9,896 bases of DNA from the NCBI GenBank assembly GCA_025361995.1, contig JANYIP010000009.1, forward strand, positions 1-9,896, read 5' to 3'. How positions within the stretch are numbered: position 1 is the first letter of the stretch; every line of letters begins with the position of its first letter. Positions 1 through 7,198 of the stretch are shown here, in pieces. A program made the translations under genes and the position numbers. The notes beneath the pieces were generated by a model. That model saw nothing but the letters and a program-made list of their open reading frames with translations, was not told the origin of the DNA and ran no database searches. The stretch is from Streptomycetales bacterium. Lineage in GTDB: Bacteria; Actinomycetota; Actinomycetes; Prado026.

Positions 1-176
1 CGAAGGCGGCGCTCGGGTGCCTGACCGCAGCGCACGACGGGCTGCGGCGGATCGGAGCCGGTCAGGCCATCGTGGGGGCCGTCGACGCATACCTCGAGCG
101 CTACACGGCGCGCGGGCTCAGCCCAGCCGACGACCAGCTGCAGAAGGTGGACATCCGGGAGTGGCAGACATGCTGA
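1..176 (+). CDS. egtA: Glutamate-cysteine ligase EgtA, C-terminal end (partial)
   Basis: The reading frame is open from base 3 and ends at TGA 174-176. It gives the last 57 residues of a protein whose start lies outside the window. EgtA makes gamma-glutamylcysteine from glutamate and cysteine in the cytoplasm, the thiol donor for ergothioneine. The visible tail carries the segments VGAVDAYLERYTARG and SPADDQLQ, which resemble the C-terminus of actinobacterial EgtA. No catalytic motif is in view, so the call rests mainly on position directly upstream of egtB and on this tail. Its stop overlaps the egtB start by 7 bases (ATGCTGA), which is typical of translational coupling in the egt operon. 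Confidence 0.75.
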   Translation, partial: KAALGCLTAAHDGLRRIGAGQAIVGAVDAYLERYTARGLSPADDQLQKVDIREWQTC

Positions 177-1483
177 CCGACGCGCTCAAGGAGCGCATCG
201 CCGTCGACCTCGACCGCGCGCGCCGGCGCACCCAGGTCCTGACGGAGGCCGTGGACGACCGCGATCTCGTCGCCCAGCACTCGCCGCTGATGTCGCCACT
301 GGTCTGGGACCTCGCGCACGTGGGCAACCAGGAGGAGCTGTGGCTGCTGCGTGACGTGGGCGGCCGGGAGCCGATCCTGCCGCCCGCGGTCGACGAGCTG
401 TACGACGCCTTCCAGCACCCGCGGGCCGACCGGCCGACGCTGCCGCTGCTCGATCCCGTCGAGTCGCGGCGCTACGTGAGCGACGTCCGGGGGCGCGTGC
501 TCGACCTCCTGGAGCGGGTGCCGCTTGAGGGGCGGCCACTGCTCGAGAACGGCTTCGCCTTCGGCATGATCGTGCAGCACGAGCAGCAGCACGACGAGAC
601 GATGCTGGCCACCCACCAGCTGCGCGTCGGCGAGCCGGTCCTCGGCGCCCCGCCGCCACCTCGGGTGACGTCAGTGAGTTGGCCCGACGAGGTGCTCGTC
701 CCGGGTGGGCCCTTCACGATGGGGACCTCGACCGATGCCTGGGCGCTGGACAACGAGCGGCCCGCGCACGAGGTCGAAGTCCCGGCATTCATGATCGACA
801 CCGTGCCCGTGAGCAACGGCGACTACCTGGGGTTCATGGCCGACGGCGGGTACGACGACCCGCGCTGGTGGGACCCGAAGGGCTGGGAGCACCGTCTCAG
901 GGCCGGCCTGGTGGCCCCGCTCTTCTGGAGCCGTGACGGCAACGAGTGGGTACGTCGCCGGTTCGGCCACGTCGAGGCCGTCCCCTTCGATGAGCCCGTC
1001 GTCCACGTCAGCTGGTACGAAGCCGACGCGTACGCGCGATGGGCGGGCAAGCGGCTCCCCACCGAGGCGGAGTGGGAGAAGGCCGCCCGCTTCGACCCGG
1101 TCAGCCGGCGTTCGCGCCGCTTCCCCTGGGGCGACGAAGACCCGACCGCCGAGCAGACGAACCTCGGGCAGCGCCACCTCCAACCCGCGTCGGTGGGGGC
1201 GTACCCCGTGGGAGCCTCGCCGCTCGGCGTCCGCCAGCTCATCGGGGATGTCTGGGAGTGGACCTCGAGCGACCTGAGCGGGTACCCGGGCTTTCGTGCC
1301 TGGCCGTACCGCGAGTACTCGGAGGTTTTCTTCGGGCCGGACTACAAGATGCTGCGCGGCGGATCCTTCGCGACGGATGCGGCGGCCTGCCGCGGGACGT
1401 TCCGCAACTGGGACTACCCGATCCGCCGGCAGATCTTCGCGGGCTTTCGGTGCGCGCGCGACGTCAGCGCTGGCGAGGGCTGA
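170..1483 (+). CDS. egtB: Hercynine oxygenase / sulfoxide synthase EgtB
   Basis: This 437-residue non-heme iron enzyme oxidatively joins hercynine to gamma-glutamylcysteine, giving the gamma-glutamyl-hercynylcysteine sulfoxide. An N-terminal DinB-like domain (about residues 10-155) supplies the iron-binding HxxxHxE motif: H137 and H141 in HEQQHDE, with H50 in DLAHVGN as the likely third ligand. A C-terminal FGE-sulfatase-type domain (about 172-432) shows VPGGPFTMGT, RLPTEAEWEKAAR, GDVWEWTSS, LRGGSF and FRNWDYP. D415 in the last is probably the counterpart of the active-site Asp of mycobacterial EgtB. The ATG at 170 was chosen because it begins the DinB domain, has GGGAG 8 bases upstream and overlaps the egtA stop. 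Upstream in-frame starts would add about 50 Arg-rich residues lying inside egtA. Length matches the family. Confidence 0.95.
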   Translation: MLTDALKERIAVDLDRARRRTQVLTEAVDDRDLVAQHSPLMSPLVWDLAHVGNQEELWLLRDVGGREPILPPAVDELYDAFQHPRADRPTLPLLDPVESRRYVSDVRGRVLDLLERVPLEGRPLLENGFAFGMIVQHEQQHDETMLATHQLRVGEPVLGAPPPPRVTSVSWPDEVLVPGGPFTMGTSTDAWALDNERPAHEVEVPAFMIDTVPVSNGDYLGFMADGGYDDPRWWDPKGWEHRLRAGLVAPLFWSRDGNEWVRRRFGHVEAVPFDEPVVHVSWYEADAYARWAGKRLPTEAEWEKAARFDPVSRRSRRFPWGDEDPTAEQTNLGQRHLQPASVGAYPVGASPLGVRQLIGDVWEWTSSDLSGYPGFRAWPYREYSEVFFGPDYKMLRGGSFATDAAACRGTFRNWDYPIRRQIFAGFRCARDVSAGEG

Positions 1484-1486
1484 GGC

Positions 1487-2224
1487 GTGTGCCGGCATCT
1501 GGCCTACCTGGGCCCGCAGGTTCCGCTGGGTTCGCTCCTGGTCGACCCGCCCTGGGCGCTCTTCCAGCAGTCGTGGGCACCGCGCCAGCAGCAGTGCGGC
1601 GTCGTCAACGCCGACGGCTTCGGGGTCGGCTGGTACGCCGGTGACGATCCGGTCCCCGCTCGCTACCGGCGTGACCGCCCGATCTGGGCCGACGACGCGT
1701 TCGCAGACCTCGCGCGGGTGGTGCGGTCGGGCGCCTTCCTGGCGGCTGTGCGCTCGGCCAGCCCGGGGATGGCCGCCGGCGAGACCGCGGCGGCACCGTT
1801 CACCCGCGGGCGCTGGTTGTTCAGCCACAACGGAGTGATCAAGGGCTATCCGGAGGCCGGCGCGGCCTTGGCCGCGAGCCTGCCCGCCGAACGTCTCCTC
1901 GCGCTCGAGGCGTCCACGGACTCCGCCCTGCTCTGGGCGCTGGTCAGCGACCGGCTCGAGTCGGGCGCCGGGCTGGGGGAGTCGCTGGTGGGGGTCGTCG
2001 CGGAGGTCGAGGCGCACTGCGAGGCCCGGCTCAACCTGCTGCTCACGGACGGCCGGCAGATCGCCGCGACATCTGCCGGCAACAGCCTCGCCGTTCTGCG
2101 GAGCGGAGCATCCGTCGTCGTCGCTTCCGAGCCGTATGACGACGACCCCACCTGGATCACCGTCCCGGACCGTTCGCTGGTCGTCGCATCTGTCACCGAC
2201 GGCGTCGCCGTCACCCCCCTGTAA
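1487..2224 (+). CDS. egtC: Gamma-glutamyl-hercynylcysteine sulfoxide hydrolase EgtC
   Basis: This 245-residue class II glutamine-amidotransferase-fold enzyme removes the gamma-glutamyl group from the EgtB product, leaving hercynylcysteine sulfoxide. The GTG start is followed directly by TGC, so Cys2 becomes the N-terminal nucleophile once Met is removed. This fixes the start. Other family hallmarks are NADGFGVGWY (41-50), R89 in VRSAS, FSHNG (112-116) and STDSALLW (143-150). Only 3 bases separate it from the egtB stop. A GAGGG at 1475-1479, inside the end of egtB, serves as ribosome binding site with 7-base spacing. The ring of actinobacterial egt genes around it makes EgtC far more likely than a generic amidotransferase. 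Confidence 0.94.
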   Translation: MCRHLAYLGPQVPLGSLLVDPPWALFQQSWAPRQQQCGVVNADGFGVGWYAGDDPVPARYRRDRPIWADDAFADLARVVRSGAFLAAVRSASPGMAAGETAAAPFTRGRWLFSHNGVIKGYPEAGAALAASLPAERLLALEASTDSALLWALVSDRLESGAGLGESLVGVVAEVEAHCEARLNLLLTDGRQIAATSAGNSLAVLRSGASVVVASEPYDDDPTWITVPDRSLVVASVTDGVAVTPL

Positions 2225-2240
2225 GGAGCCACCAGATCCC

Positions 2241-3215
2241 ATGACCGCCTTCACGCTCGACGTGCACCTGCCGCCGGACTTCGCCGCGCAGGCGCTGGCC
2301 AGGGACGCTCTCGCGGGCCTGACCTCGACCCCGAAGACGTTGCCGCCCAAGTGGTTCTACGACAAGGTCGGCAGCGAGCTGTTCGAGGACATCACCAAGC
2401 TGCCGGAGTACTACCCGACGCGCGCCGAGCGCGAGATCCTCGAAGCGCGGGCCGACGAGGTCGCGGCAGCCAGCGGGTGCGACACCCTGCTGGAGCTCGG
2501 CTCCGGCTCGTCCATCAAGACCCGGCTCCTCATCGACGCGATCCGGGCGCACGGCGGGCTTGGCTCGTACGTGGCCCTGGACGTCAGTGCGGACGCCCTC
2601 CAGGACGCCGGGATGTCGCTGGTCGCGGACTACCCCGACCTCGCGGTGCATGGGCTGGTCGCGGACTTCGAGCACCAGCTCGACCTGCTGCCGGCGGGGG
2701 GTCGGCGGCTCGTGGCGTTCCTCGGCAGCACCATCGGCAACTTCGAGCCGGCCAGCCGGGCCGCGTTCCTGGGCTCGCTGCGCGCGGCGCTGACGACGGG
2801 TGACCGCTTCCTGCTCGGCGCCGACCTGGTCAAGTCCCCCGACGTCCTGGTCGCGGCGTACGACGACCCCGCCGGCGTGACCGCCGCGTTCAACAAGAAC
2901 GTCCTGTCCGTGCTCAACCACGGGCTGGGGGCCAACTTCGACCCGACCGAGTTCGACCACGTCGCGGTCTGGGACGCCGACAGCGAGTGGATCGAGATGC
3001 GGCTGCGGTCACGGCGCGCCCAGGACGTCCACGTCGACGCCCTCGATCTCGACGTCCACTTCGCGGACGGCGAGCAGATGCGTACCGAGATCTCGGCCAA
3101 GTTCCGCCGCGAGACCCTCGAAGGCGATCTCAGCGCCGCCGGTTTCACCCCCGCTGGATGGTGGACCGACGAGGCTGGCCGCTTCTCGTTGTCGCTGTGG
3201 GAACCGGTGGGCTAG
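2241..3215 (+). CDS. egtD: L-histidine N(alpha)-methyltransferase EgtD
   Basis: This SAM-dependent enzyme of 324 residues methylates the alpha-amino group of histidine three times to give hercynine, the first committed step to ergothioneine. The SAM-binding motif is LELGSGSSIKT (84-94), followed by ALDVSADAL (112-120). Residues known to bind histidine in Mycobacterium smegmatis EgtD (Y56, N166, Y206, E282, S284) all have counterparts one position later: Y57 in EYYPTR, N167 in STIGNFEP, Y207 in AAYDDP, E283 and S285 in RTEISAKF. The ATG at 2241 has AAGGAG at 2223-2228, overlapping the egtC stop. A longer in-frame frame from 2136 would run inside egtC and is not needed. No egtE follows. Confidence 0.96.
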   Translation: MTAFTLDVHLPPDFAAQALARDALAGLTSTPKTLPPKWFYDKVGSELFEDITKLPEYYPTRAEREILEARADEVAAASGCDTLLELGSGSSIKTRLLIDAIRAHGGLGSYVALDVSADALQDAGMSLVADYPDLAVHGLVADFEHQLDLLPAGGRRLVAFLGSTIGNFEPASRAAFLGSLRAALTTGDRFLLGADLVKSPDVLVAAYDDPAGVTAAFNKNVLSVLNHGLGANFDPTEFDHVAVWDADSEWIEMRLRSRRAQDVHVDALDLDVHFADGEQMRTEISAKFRRETLEGDLSAAGFTPAGWWTDEAGRFSLSLWEPVG

Positions 3216-3296
3216 TGCATCGACACGACACCATTACAAGCGTTAACCCCGCACGTGCTTTACCGTAGAAGTCCGCTTGCCGAGTGAGAGAGCATC
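3216..3296 (+). promoter_or_regulatory. egtD-L,D-transpeptidase spacer with possible promoter
   Basis: This 81-bp gap is more AT-rich than the flanking genes. It contains a possible -10 box TACCGT at 3261-3266 and GAGAGAG at 3286-3292 in front of the GTG start at 3297. No convincing -35 lies 16-18 bases upstream; TTACAA at 3234-3239 is 21 bases away. No terminator hairpin follows egtD, so read-through from the egt operon remains possible. Confidence 0.3.
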
Positions 3297-4574
3297 GTGT
3301 CGTCGCTTCCCCGCCCCACGCGCCCGTCGGCTTCGTTCTATCTTGCAGCCGCAACGGCAGTGCTCGCGCTCGCCCTCTCCGGGTGCACACCCAGGGCCAA
3401 CGCGTCCGGAACCCTGCCCTCCGCAACGCCCAGCGGGGCCAGCGAGTCCCCGTCGGCGACTACCCCCACGGCGACGCCGGTCCAGCTCGTGGCCAAGTCA
3501 CCGCAGTCACCGATGAAGGCGCTGACCTTCGCCCTCGACGGCGCCACCTTGACTTCGGCGACGGTGACCAACCACATCGGTGGCGCCGTGCTCAACGGCA
3601 GCGTCGCCGCGACGGGCAAGACCTGGTCGAGCGACGACCTGGCCTACCCGGGAGCGACCTACGACGTGGCGGCCTGGTACACGGACTCGAACGGGGCGGC
3701 GCAGACCGTCAAGGCCTCGGTCCACGTGACGAGCCTGTCCGACACGTCGACAGTCGGCTACACCGTCACCCCGACTGGGGGGATCGTTGGCGTCAACGCA
3801 CCCCTGGTCATCCGGTTCTTCAAGTCGATCACCGATCGCAAGGCCGTCGAACGCGCCCTGACGGTGTACTCGACCACCCCGGTCGTGGGCGCCTGGCACT
3901 GGATGAACTCTCAAGAGGTGCACTTCCGTCCGCAGACGACATGGCCGACGCACAGCCAGATCCGGCTGGTCGCGGCGCTCGACGGTGTGCGCGCCGGGCT
4001 GACGCTCTTCGGCCAGAACAGCACGACCATCAACCTCTCCGTCGGCGACGCTCACCTCACGAAGGTCGACGGCAAGAAGCACACCCTGTCGGTGTACGTG
4101 AACGGCAAGCTGAACGCGACCTGGCCGACCAGCCTCGGTCGCCCGGAGTTCGCGACCCGCAGCGGCAACTACATCGTGCTGCTCAAGCAGCCAACCAGGC
4201 GGATGACCAGCTGCCACGCGAACATCACCTGCGACCCGAAAAGCCCCAACTTCTATGACCTCACGGTCAACTGGGACGCCCGTCTGACCTGGTCGGGCAC
4301 GTTCATCCACTCCGCCCCCTGGTCTGTCGGCAGCCAGGGCCGGGCCAACGTCTCGCACGGCTGCATCAACCTCAGCCCGTCGCACGCGATCGCGTACTAC
4401 AAGCTCGCCCAGTACGGCGACCTCGTCACGGTCACCGGGACGATCCGTGGCCCGGCTGACCTGGTCGCGGGCGACGACCCCGGCATGACTGACTGGAACA
4501 CGACCTGGACCGCTTGGCTGGCTGGATCGGCCCTGCACGCGTCCGTGACCACCGGGCCGATTCCCACGGGCTGA
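3297..4574 (+). CDS. Lipoprotein L,D-transpeptidase (Ig-like plus YkuD domains)
   Basis: This 425-residue enzyme forms 3-3 cross-links between meso-diaminopimelate residues of peptidoglycan outside the membrane. Residues 11-30 form a hydrophobic signal ending in the lipobox LSGC, so C30 is the likely lipid-anchored residue. A Ser/Thr/Pro/Ala-rich linker covers about 31-62. Bacterial Ig-like domains lie at about 65-250, and the YkuD catalytic domain at about 255-383. The active site is seen as HSAPWSVGSQGRANVSHGC, with H338, H354 and nucleophile C356. The architecture matches actinobacterial Ldts such as mycobacterial LdtMt2. An added cysteine pair, C306 and C312, sits in the loop before the active site. 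The GTG start has GAGAG 6 bases upstream and gives a compact signal peptide. The antiporter begins 7 bases after the stop. Confidence 0.92.
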   Translation: MSSLPRPTRPSASFYLAAATAVLALALSGCTPRANASGTLPSATPSGASESPSATTPTATPVQLVAKSPQSPMKALTFALDGATLTSATVTNHIGGAVLNGSVAATGKTWSSDDLAYPGATYDVAAWYTDSNGAAQTVKASVHVTSLSDTSTVGYTVTPTGGIVGVNAPLVIRFFKSITDRKAVERALTVYSTTPVVGAWHWMNSQEVHFRPQTTWPTHSQIRLVAALDGVRAGLTLFGQNSTTINLSVGDAHLTKVDGKKHTLSVYVNGKLNATWPTSLGRPEFATRSGNYIVLLKQPTRRMTSCHANITCDPKSPNFYDLTVNWDARLTWSGTFIHSAPWSVGSQGRANVSHGCINLSPSHAIAYYKLAQYGDLVTVTGTIRGPADLVAGDDPGMTDWNTTWTAWLAGSALHASVTTGPIPTG

Positions 4575-4581
4575 TCCCGCT

Positions 4582-6057
4582 GTGAGCGACACGATCCCGT
4601 TCGCCCAGCTCGTCCTGCTCGTGGCTGTCGTCGGATCGCTCGCCGTGCTCTCCAACCGGCTGAGCGAGCGGATCAAGGTTCCGACGCCGGTGCTGTTCCT
4701 CGCCGCGGCCGCCGTCGCCGTGCACGTGGTGCCCGACCTGCACGCTCCTCCCGAGAAGGTCGTCGAGCGACTGGTCACGGTTGCGCTCATCTGCATCCTC
4801 TTCGACGGCGGTATGCACATCGGGTGGTCACGATTCCGCGCCGCGTCGACGCTGATCATCGTGGTCGGCGTGCTGGGGACATTCCTGACGGTCGGCGCCG
4901 CGGCACTGTTCAGCCACCTAGCCTTCGGGCTCAGCTGGTACGTCTCCTTGCTCGTCGCCACCGCGATCGCGCCCACCGACCCGGTGGTCGTCTTCTCGGT
5001 GCTCGGTCAGCGCGAGATCGCCGGCCGAAGCGGCACCATCCTCGAGGGCGAGTCGGGCGCGAACGACCCGGTCGGGATCGCCCTGATGGCCAGCCTCATC
5101 AGCGCCGGCGGCCTCGGCGGGGGCGCCTTCGGGCACATCGCGGGCGAGTTCATTCTCGAGATGGGCGTCGGTGCAGCGATCGGCCTCGCAGGCGGATGGG
5201 CACTGCTGGTGTTCATGCGCAGGGTGTCGCTCCCGAGCGAGGGCCTCTACCCGGTGCGTACGTTGGCCAGCGCGCTCCTCATTTTCGGCCTGGCTACGGT
5301 CGCGCACGGCTCGGGCTTCTTGGCCGTGTTCGTGGCCGGGATCCTCATCGGGGACGGCAGCGCGCCCTTCAAGCGCGAGGTCGAGCGCTTCCACTCGGCA
5401 CTGGCCAGCCTGGGGGAGATCGTCGCCTTCGTCGTACTCGGACTCACCGTCGACCTCTCGGTGATCTCACGTGCTGATGTATGGATCCCGGGTCTGGTCC
5501 TGGGTGCCGTAGTCGCCTTCGTCGTGCGACCGCTGCTCGTCGGGCTCTGCCTGTGGCCGGTCGACCTCAGTCGTGCCGAGCGCGGGTTCATCCTCTTCGC
5601 CGGCCTCAAGGGGGCCGTCCCGATCTTGCTCGGCGGGTTCATCCTGGCTGCGCACGTGCCGGACCCGGTGCGGCTCTACGGCATCGTCGTCGTCGTTGTC
5701 ACCTTCTCGGTGCTCGTCCAGGGCAGCCTGGTGCCCACCGTTGCCGGGTTGCTGCGGTTGCCGATGCGTACCGTCGAGCCGGCGCCCTGGTCCCTCGGGG
5801 TCCGGCTGCGTGACGAGCCGGCCGGCATCCAGCGTCTGGTGGTCCGTGCCGGCTCGACGGCCGACGGCCGCACCATCTACGACGTCACGACGCTGCTGAG
5901 CGACATCTGGGTCTGTTTCGTCGTACGCGACCGGGCACTCGTGGCCACCCGCGGCGACACCCGGCTGCTCCCCGGCGACGAGGTCCTGGTGCTCGCCGAC
6001 CCTGCGCTGCACGCCGACCTCGTCGCGGCTTTCGAGGAGTCGACGCAGAGCTGTTGA
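4582..6057 (+). CDS. CPA1-family K+(Na+)/H+ antiporter with C-terminal RCK_C domain
   Basis: This 491-residue inner-membrane protein has about 12 hydrophobic segments over residues 5-395 and a soluble C-terminal tail. Transport-site signatures of the NhaP/CPA1 family are ATAIAPTDPVVVFSVLG (T132, D133, P134) and EGESGANDPVGIAL (N161, D162, P163), followed by conserved R317 and GLKGAVPILLGG (342-352). Residues about 410-485 resemble an RCK_C (TrkA_C) domain: they open with IQRLVVRAGS and contain LLPGDEVLVLADP. This domain is found in NhaP2/CvrA-type potassium/proton antiporters, so K+ export or volume and pH control is more likely than plain Na+ export. That substrate call is inference. The GTG start lies 7 bases after the L,D-transpeptidase stop without a strong Shine-Dalgarno, suggesting coupled translation. 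Confidence 0.88.
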   Translation: MSDTIPFAQLVLLVAVVGSLAVLSNRLSERIKVPTPVLFLAAAAVAVHVVPDLHAPPEKVVERLVTVALICILFDGGMHIGWSRFRAASTLIIVVGVLGTFLTVGAAALFSHLAFGLSWYVSLLVATAIAPTDPVVVFSVLGQREIAGRSGTILEGESGANDPVGIALMASLISAGGLGGGAFGHIAGEFILEMGVGAAIGLAGGWALLVFMRRVSLPSEGLYPVRTLASALLIFGLATVAHGSGFLAVFVAGILIGDGSAPFKREVERFHSALASLGEIVAFVVLGLTVDLSVISRADVWIPGLVLGAVVAFVVRPLLVGLCLWPVDLSRAERGFILFAGLKGAVPILLGGFILAAHVPDPVRLYGIVVVVVTFSVLVQGSLVPTVAGLLRLPMRTVEPAPWSLGVRLRDEPAGIQRLVVRAGSTADGRTIYDVTTLLSDIWVCFVVRDRALVATRGDTRLLPGDEVLVLADPALHADLVAAFEESTQSC

Positions 6058-6082
6058 TCATGTCCGTGATCGTTGGTACGGT
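6054..6082 (+). promoter_or_regulatory. Sigma-70-like promoter for the secreted-protein gene
   Basis: TTGATC at 6054-6059 and TACGGT at 6077-6082 are separated by exactly 17 bases, matching the TTGAC(A/C) and TANNNT pattern of actinobacterial housekeeping promoters. The -35 overlaps the last codon and stop of the antiporter gene. Transcription would start near 6089, leaving an untranslated leader of about 167 bases before the ATG at 6256. Confidence 0.55.
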
Positions 6083-6088
6083 ACGGCT

Positions 6089-6255
6089 GCACCTCCAAGA
6101 TCATCCTGCGGACTGAGCGGCCGAGCGGAGACCCCGCCGAGTGTCGCAGTCCGGCGCAGGCGCCAACAGACGAGCCGCACGGGCACCCATGGCACTGCCA
6201 TGCCCGGAAGACGACCAGGCCCAGATGGGCCCCCTCGAAGAGAATGGAGCACCCG
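6089..6255 (+). promoter_or_regulatory. Structured 5' leader of the secreted-protein gene
   Basis: The predicted leader has three dyad elements. CGGACTG at 6109-6115 can pair with CAGTCCG at 6147-6153. CATGGCA at 6188-6194 and TGCCATG at 6196-6202 form a 15-base palindrome around a single central base. GGCCC at 6218-6222 and GGGCC at 6227-6231 form a short hairpin just before the ribosome binding site. I recognise no known riboswitch. The palindrome could be an operator, and the last hairpin could affect translation. Both are inferences. Confidence 0.35.
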
Positions 6256-6771
6256 ATGGTTCGCTTTGCCTCAAAGTTCCTGGCCGCCGCCGCGATGACG
6301 GCGACGCTGGTGGCTGGCGTGACGACCGGCGCCCAAGCGGCGACGCCTGCTGCGCATACCGCCGTCGCGCAAGGAGCCGTGGTTGCTCACGGCAACGGCT
6401 GGGAGGTCGTCGGCTCTGGCTACCGGCTGGCCGCTGCACGCCCCGCCCGTGCTGCCGGTGCCGGCATCGACTGCGGCTGGTTCACCTGCACGCTGTACAT
6501 CTACCGAGGCACGACGCACACCATCGACGGCGCGGTCGGGCGCTACGCGAACGCCAGCGTTGCCGCCATCGCCGGAGCGTTCGCCATTGCGTGCGCACCC
6601 ATCGGTGGAGTGGGTGCCGTCGTGTGCGCTGCCATCGCGGCCGTCGTCGGTGGGTACGCCATCGACCAGTTCAACTACGCATCCGGGCACGATCAGTGCA
6701 TCGCGATCAGCTATTTCGCGCTGACGCCGTACAACATCTCGCCCAACAACGGCGGCCACTGCCACAACTGA
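6256..6771 (+). CDS. Secreted cysteine-containing protein of unknown function
   Basis: I do not recognise this 171-residue protein. It starts with a clear Sec signal peptide: basic MVRFASK, a hydrophobic core, and the cleavage site GAQA|AT after residue 28. The predicted exported part (about 143 residues) has six cysteines, C73, C78, C113, C124, C148 and C169, an even number compatible with three disulfides. Residues 98-135 are a Gly/Ala/Val-rich hydrophobic stretch that might insert into a membrane or pack as a core. The C-terminus is polar, with Asn, His and Gly. The ATG at 6256 is preferred over the in-frame ATG at 6244 because GGAG at 6246-6249 is 6 bases upstream and the signal peptide begins there. 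A membrane miniprotein gene follows after 21 bases, probably in the same operon. Confidence 0.8.
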   Translation: MVRFASKFLAAAAMTATLVAGVTTGAQAATPAAHTAVAQGAVVAHGNGWEVVGSGYRLAAARPARAAGAGIDCGWFTCTLYIYRGTTHTIDGAVGRYANASVAAIAGAFAIACAPIGGVGAVVCAAIAAVVGGYAIDQFNYASGHDQCIAISYFALTPYNISPNNGGHCHN

Positions 6772-6792
6772 GCCGCCACAGGAGGGTTGTCC

Positions 6793-6993
6793 ATGGCTGA
6801 GAGCCCGACGCGAGTGCGTCGTCTGCCCATGCTCGTGCGGGGAGTTCTGCTCGTCGGCGTCCTTGTCGGCGCAGGTGCTCTCATCGATCGTCTCGGCGGT
6901 CGCCCGCACACGGTGTCGCTGCCATTTCTGGTGATCGCCCTGGTCGTGCTCGGTGGCTGGGCGGCCGCGGAGAAGCGGCAACGGTCCCGCTAG
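6793..6993 (+). CDS. Small two-helix membrane protein, unknown function
   Basis: This 66-residue protein has a basic N-terminus (RVRR, residues 7-10), two hydrophobic helices at about 13-31 and 41-58, a short polar turn containing DRLGGR, and a basic tail (KRQRSR). It would be a membrane hairpin, with both ends probably cytoplasmic by the positive-inside rule. ATG 6793 has AGGAGGG at 6780-6786 with 6-base spacing, a near-perfect ribosome binding site that supports a real gene. A TTG at 6787 in the same frame overlaps this site and is less likely. It follows the secreted-protein gene by 21 bases and is followed by a strong terminator hairpin. Whether it protects against, exports or is unrelated to that protein cannot be told from sequence. 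Confidence 0.75.
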   Translation: MAESPTRVRRLPMLVRGVLLVGVLVGAGALIDRLGGRPHTVSLPFLVIALVVLGGWAAAEKRQRSR

Positions 6994-7004
6994 CTCAATC
7001 CGGT

Positions 7005-7054
7005 AACCTGCGTGCCGGCTTCGGTGGTCAGAGGCCGAGGCCGGCCCGCAGGTT
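7005..7054. terminator. Long bidirectional terminator hairpin
   Basis: Bases 7005-7024 pair with 7035-7054 around a 10-base loop. Of 20 pairs, 18 are Watson-Crick, one is G-T wobble (7020/7039) and one is a mismatch (7013/7046). The hairpin lies 11 bases after the membrane-protein stop on the plus strand and 17 bases beyond the tRNA-His 3' end on the minus strand, so it separates two converging transcripts. No long T-run follows on either side, as is common in actinobacteria. Confidence 0.75.
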
Positions 7055-7071
7055 CGGGTGACTTCACTACA

Positions 7072-7148
7072 TGGGGTGAGTGACGGGACTTGAACCCGCG
7101 ACCCCCTGGACCACAACCAGGTGCTCTACCAGCTGAGCTACACCCACC
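7072..7148 (-). tRNA. tRNA-His (anticodon GTG)
   Basis: Read on the minus strand, the gene folds as a full cloverleaf. The acceptor stem GTGGGTG/CACTCAC is preceded by the extra G(-1) at 7148 that is diagnostic of tRNA-His, opposite C73. The D-arm is GCTCAGCTGGTAGAGC. The anticodon stem-loop CTGGTTGTGGTCCAG carries GTG. The T-arm contains GGGTTCAAGTCCC. The CCA end is encoded (7072-7074). Confidence 0.97.
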
Positions 7149-7198
7149 ATGCGCACGATCTGCGAGCGCCGGTTTGCGCCGGAGACCGCAGCCTGAGC

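Noticed and set aside
17..169. A longer EgtB starting at base 17
   Set aside because: The extra residues are an Arg/Ala-rich out-of-frame reading of the egtA end. The family starts at the ATG at 170.
671..2350. A 559-codon open frame on the minus strand opposite egtB and egtC
   Set aside because: It is Arg/Gly/Val-rich, without recognisable motifs, and lies entirely opposite well-supported egt genes. Long antisense frames are expected in high-GC DNA.
3507..4976. A 489-codon minus-strand open frame across the L,D-transpeptidase and antiporter
   Set aside because: It spans two convincing genes and their junction, and has low-complexity composition and no motif.
6073..6255. An N-terminally extended form of the secreted protein
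   Set aside because: The extension lacks a ribosome binding site, would bury the signal peptide inside the protein, and covers the predicted leader hairpins.
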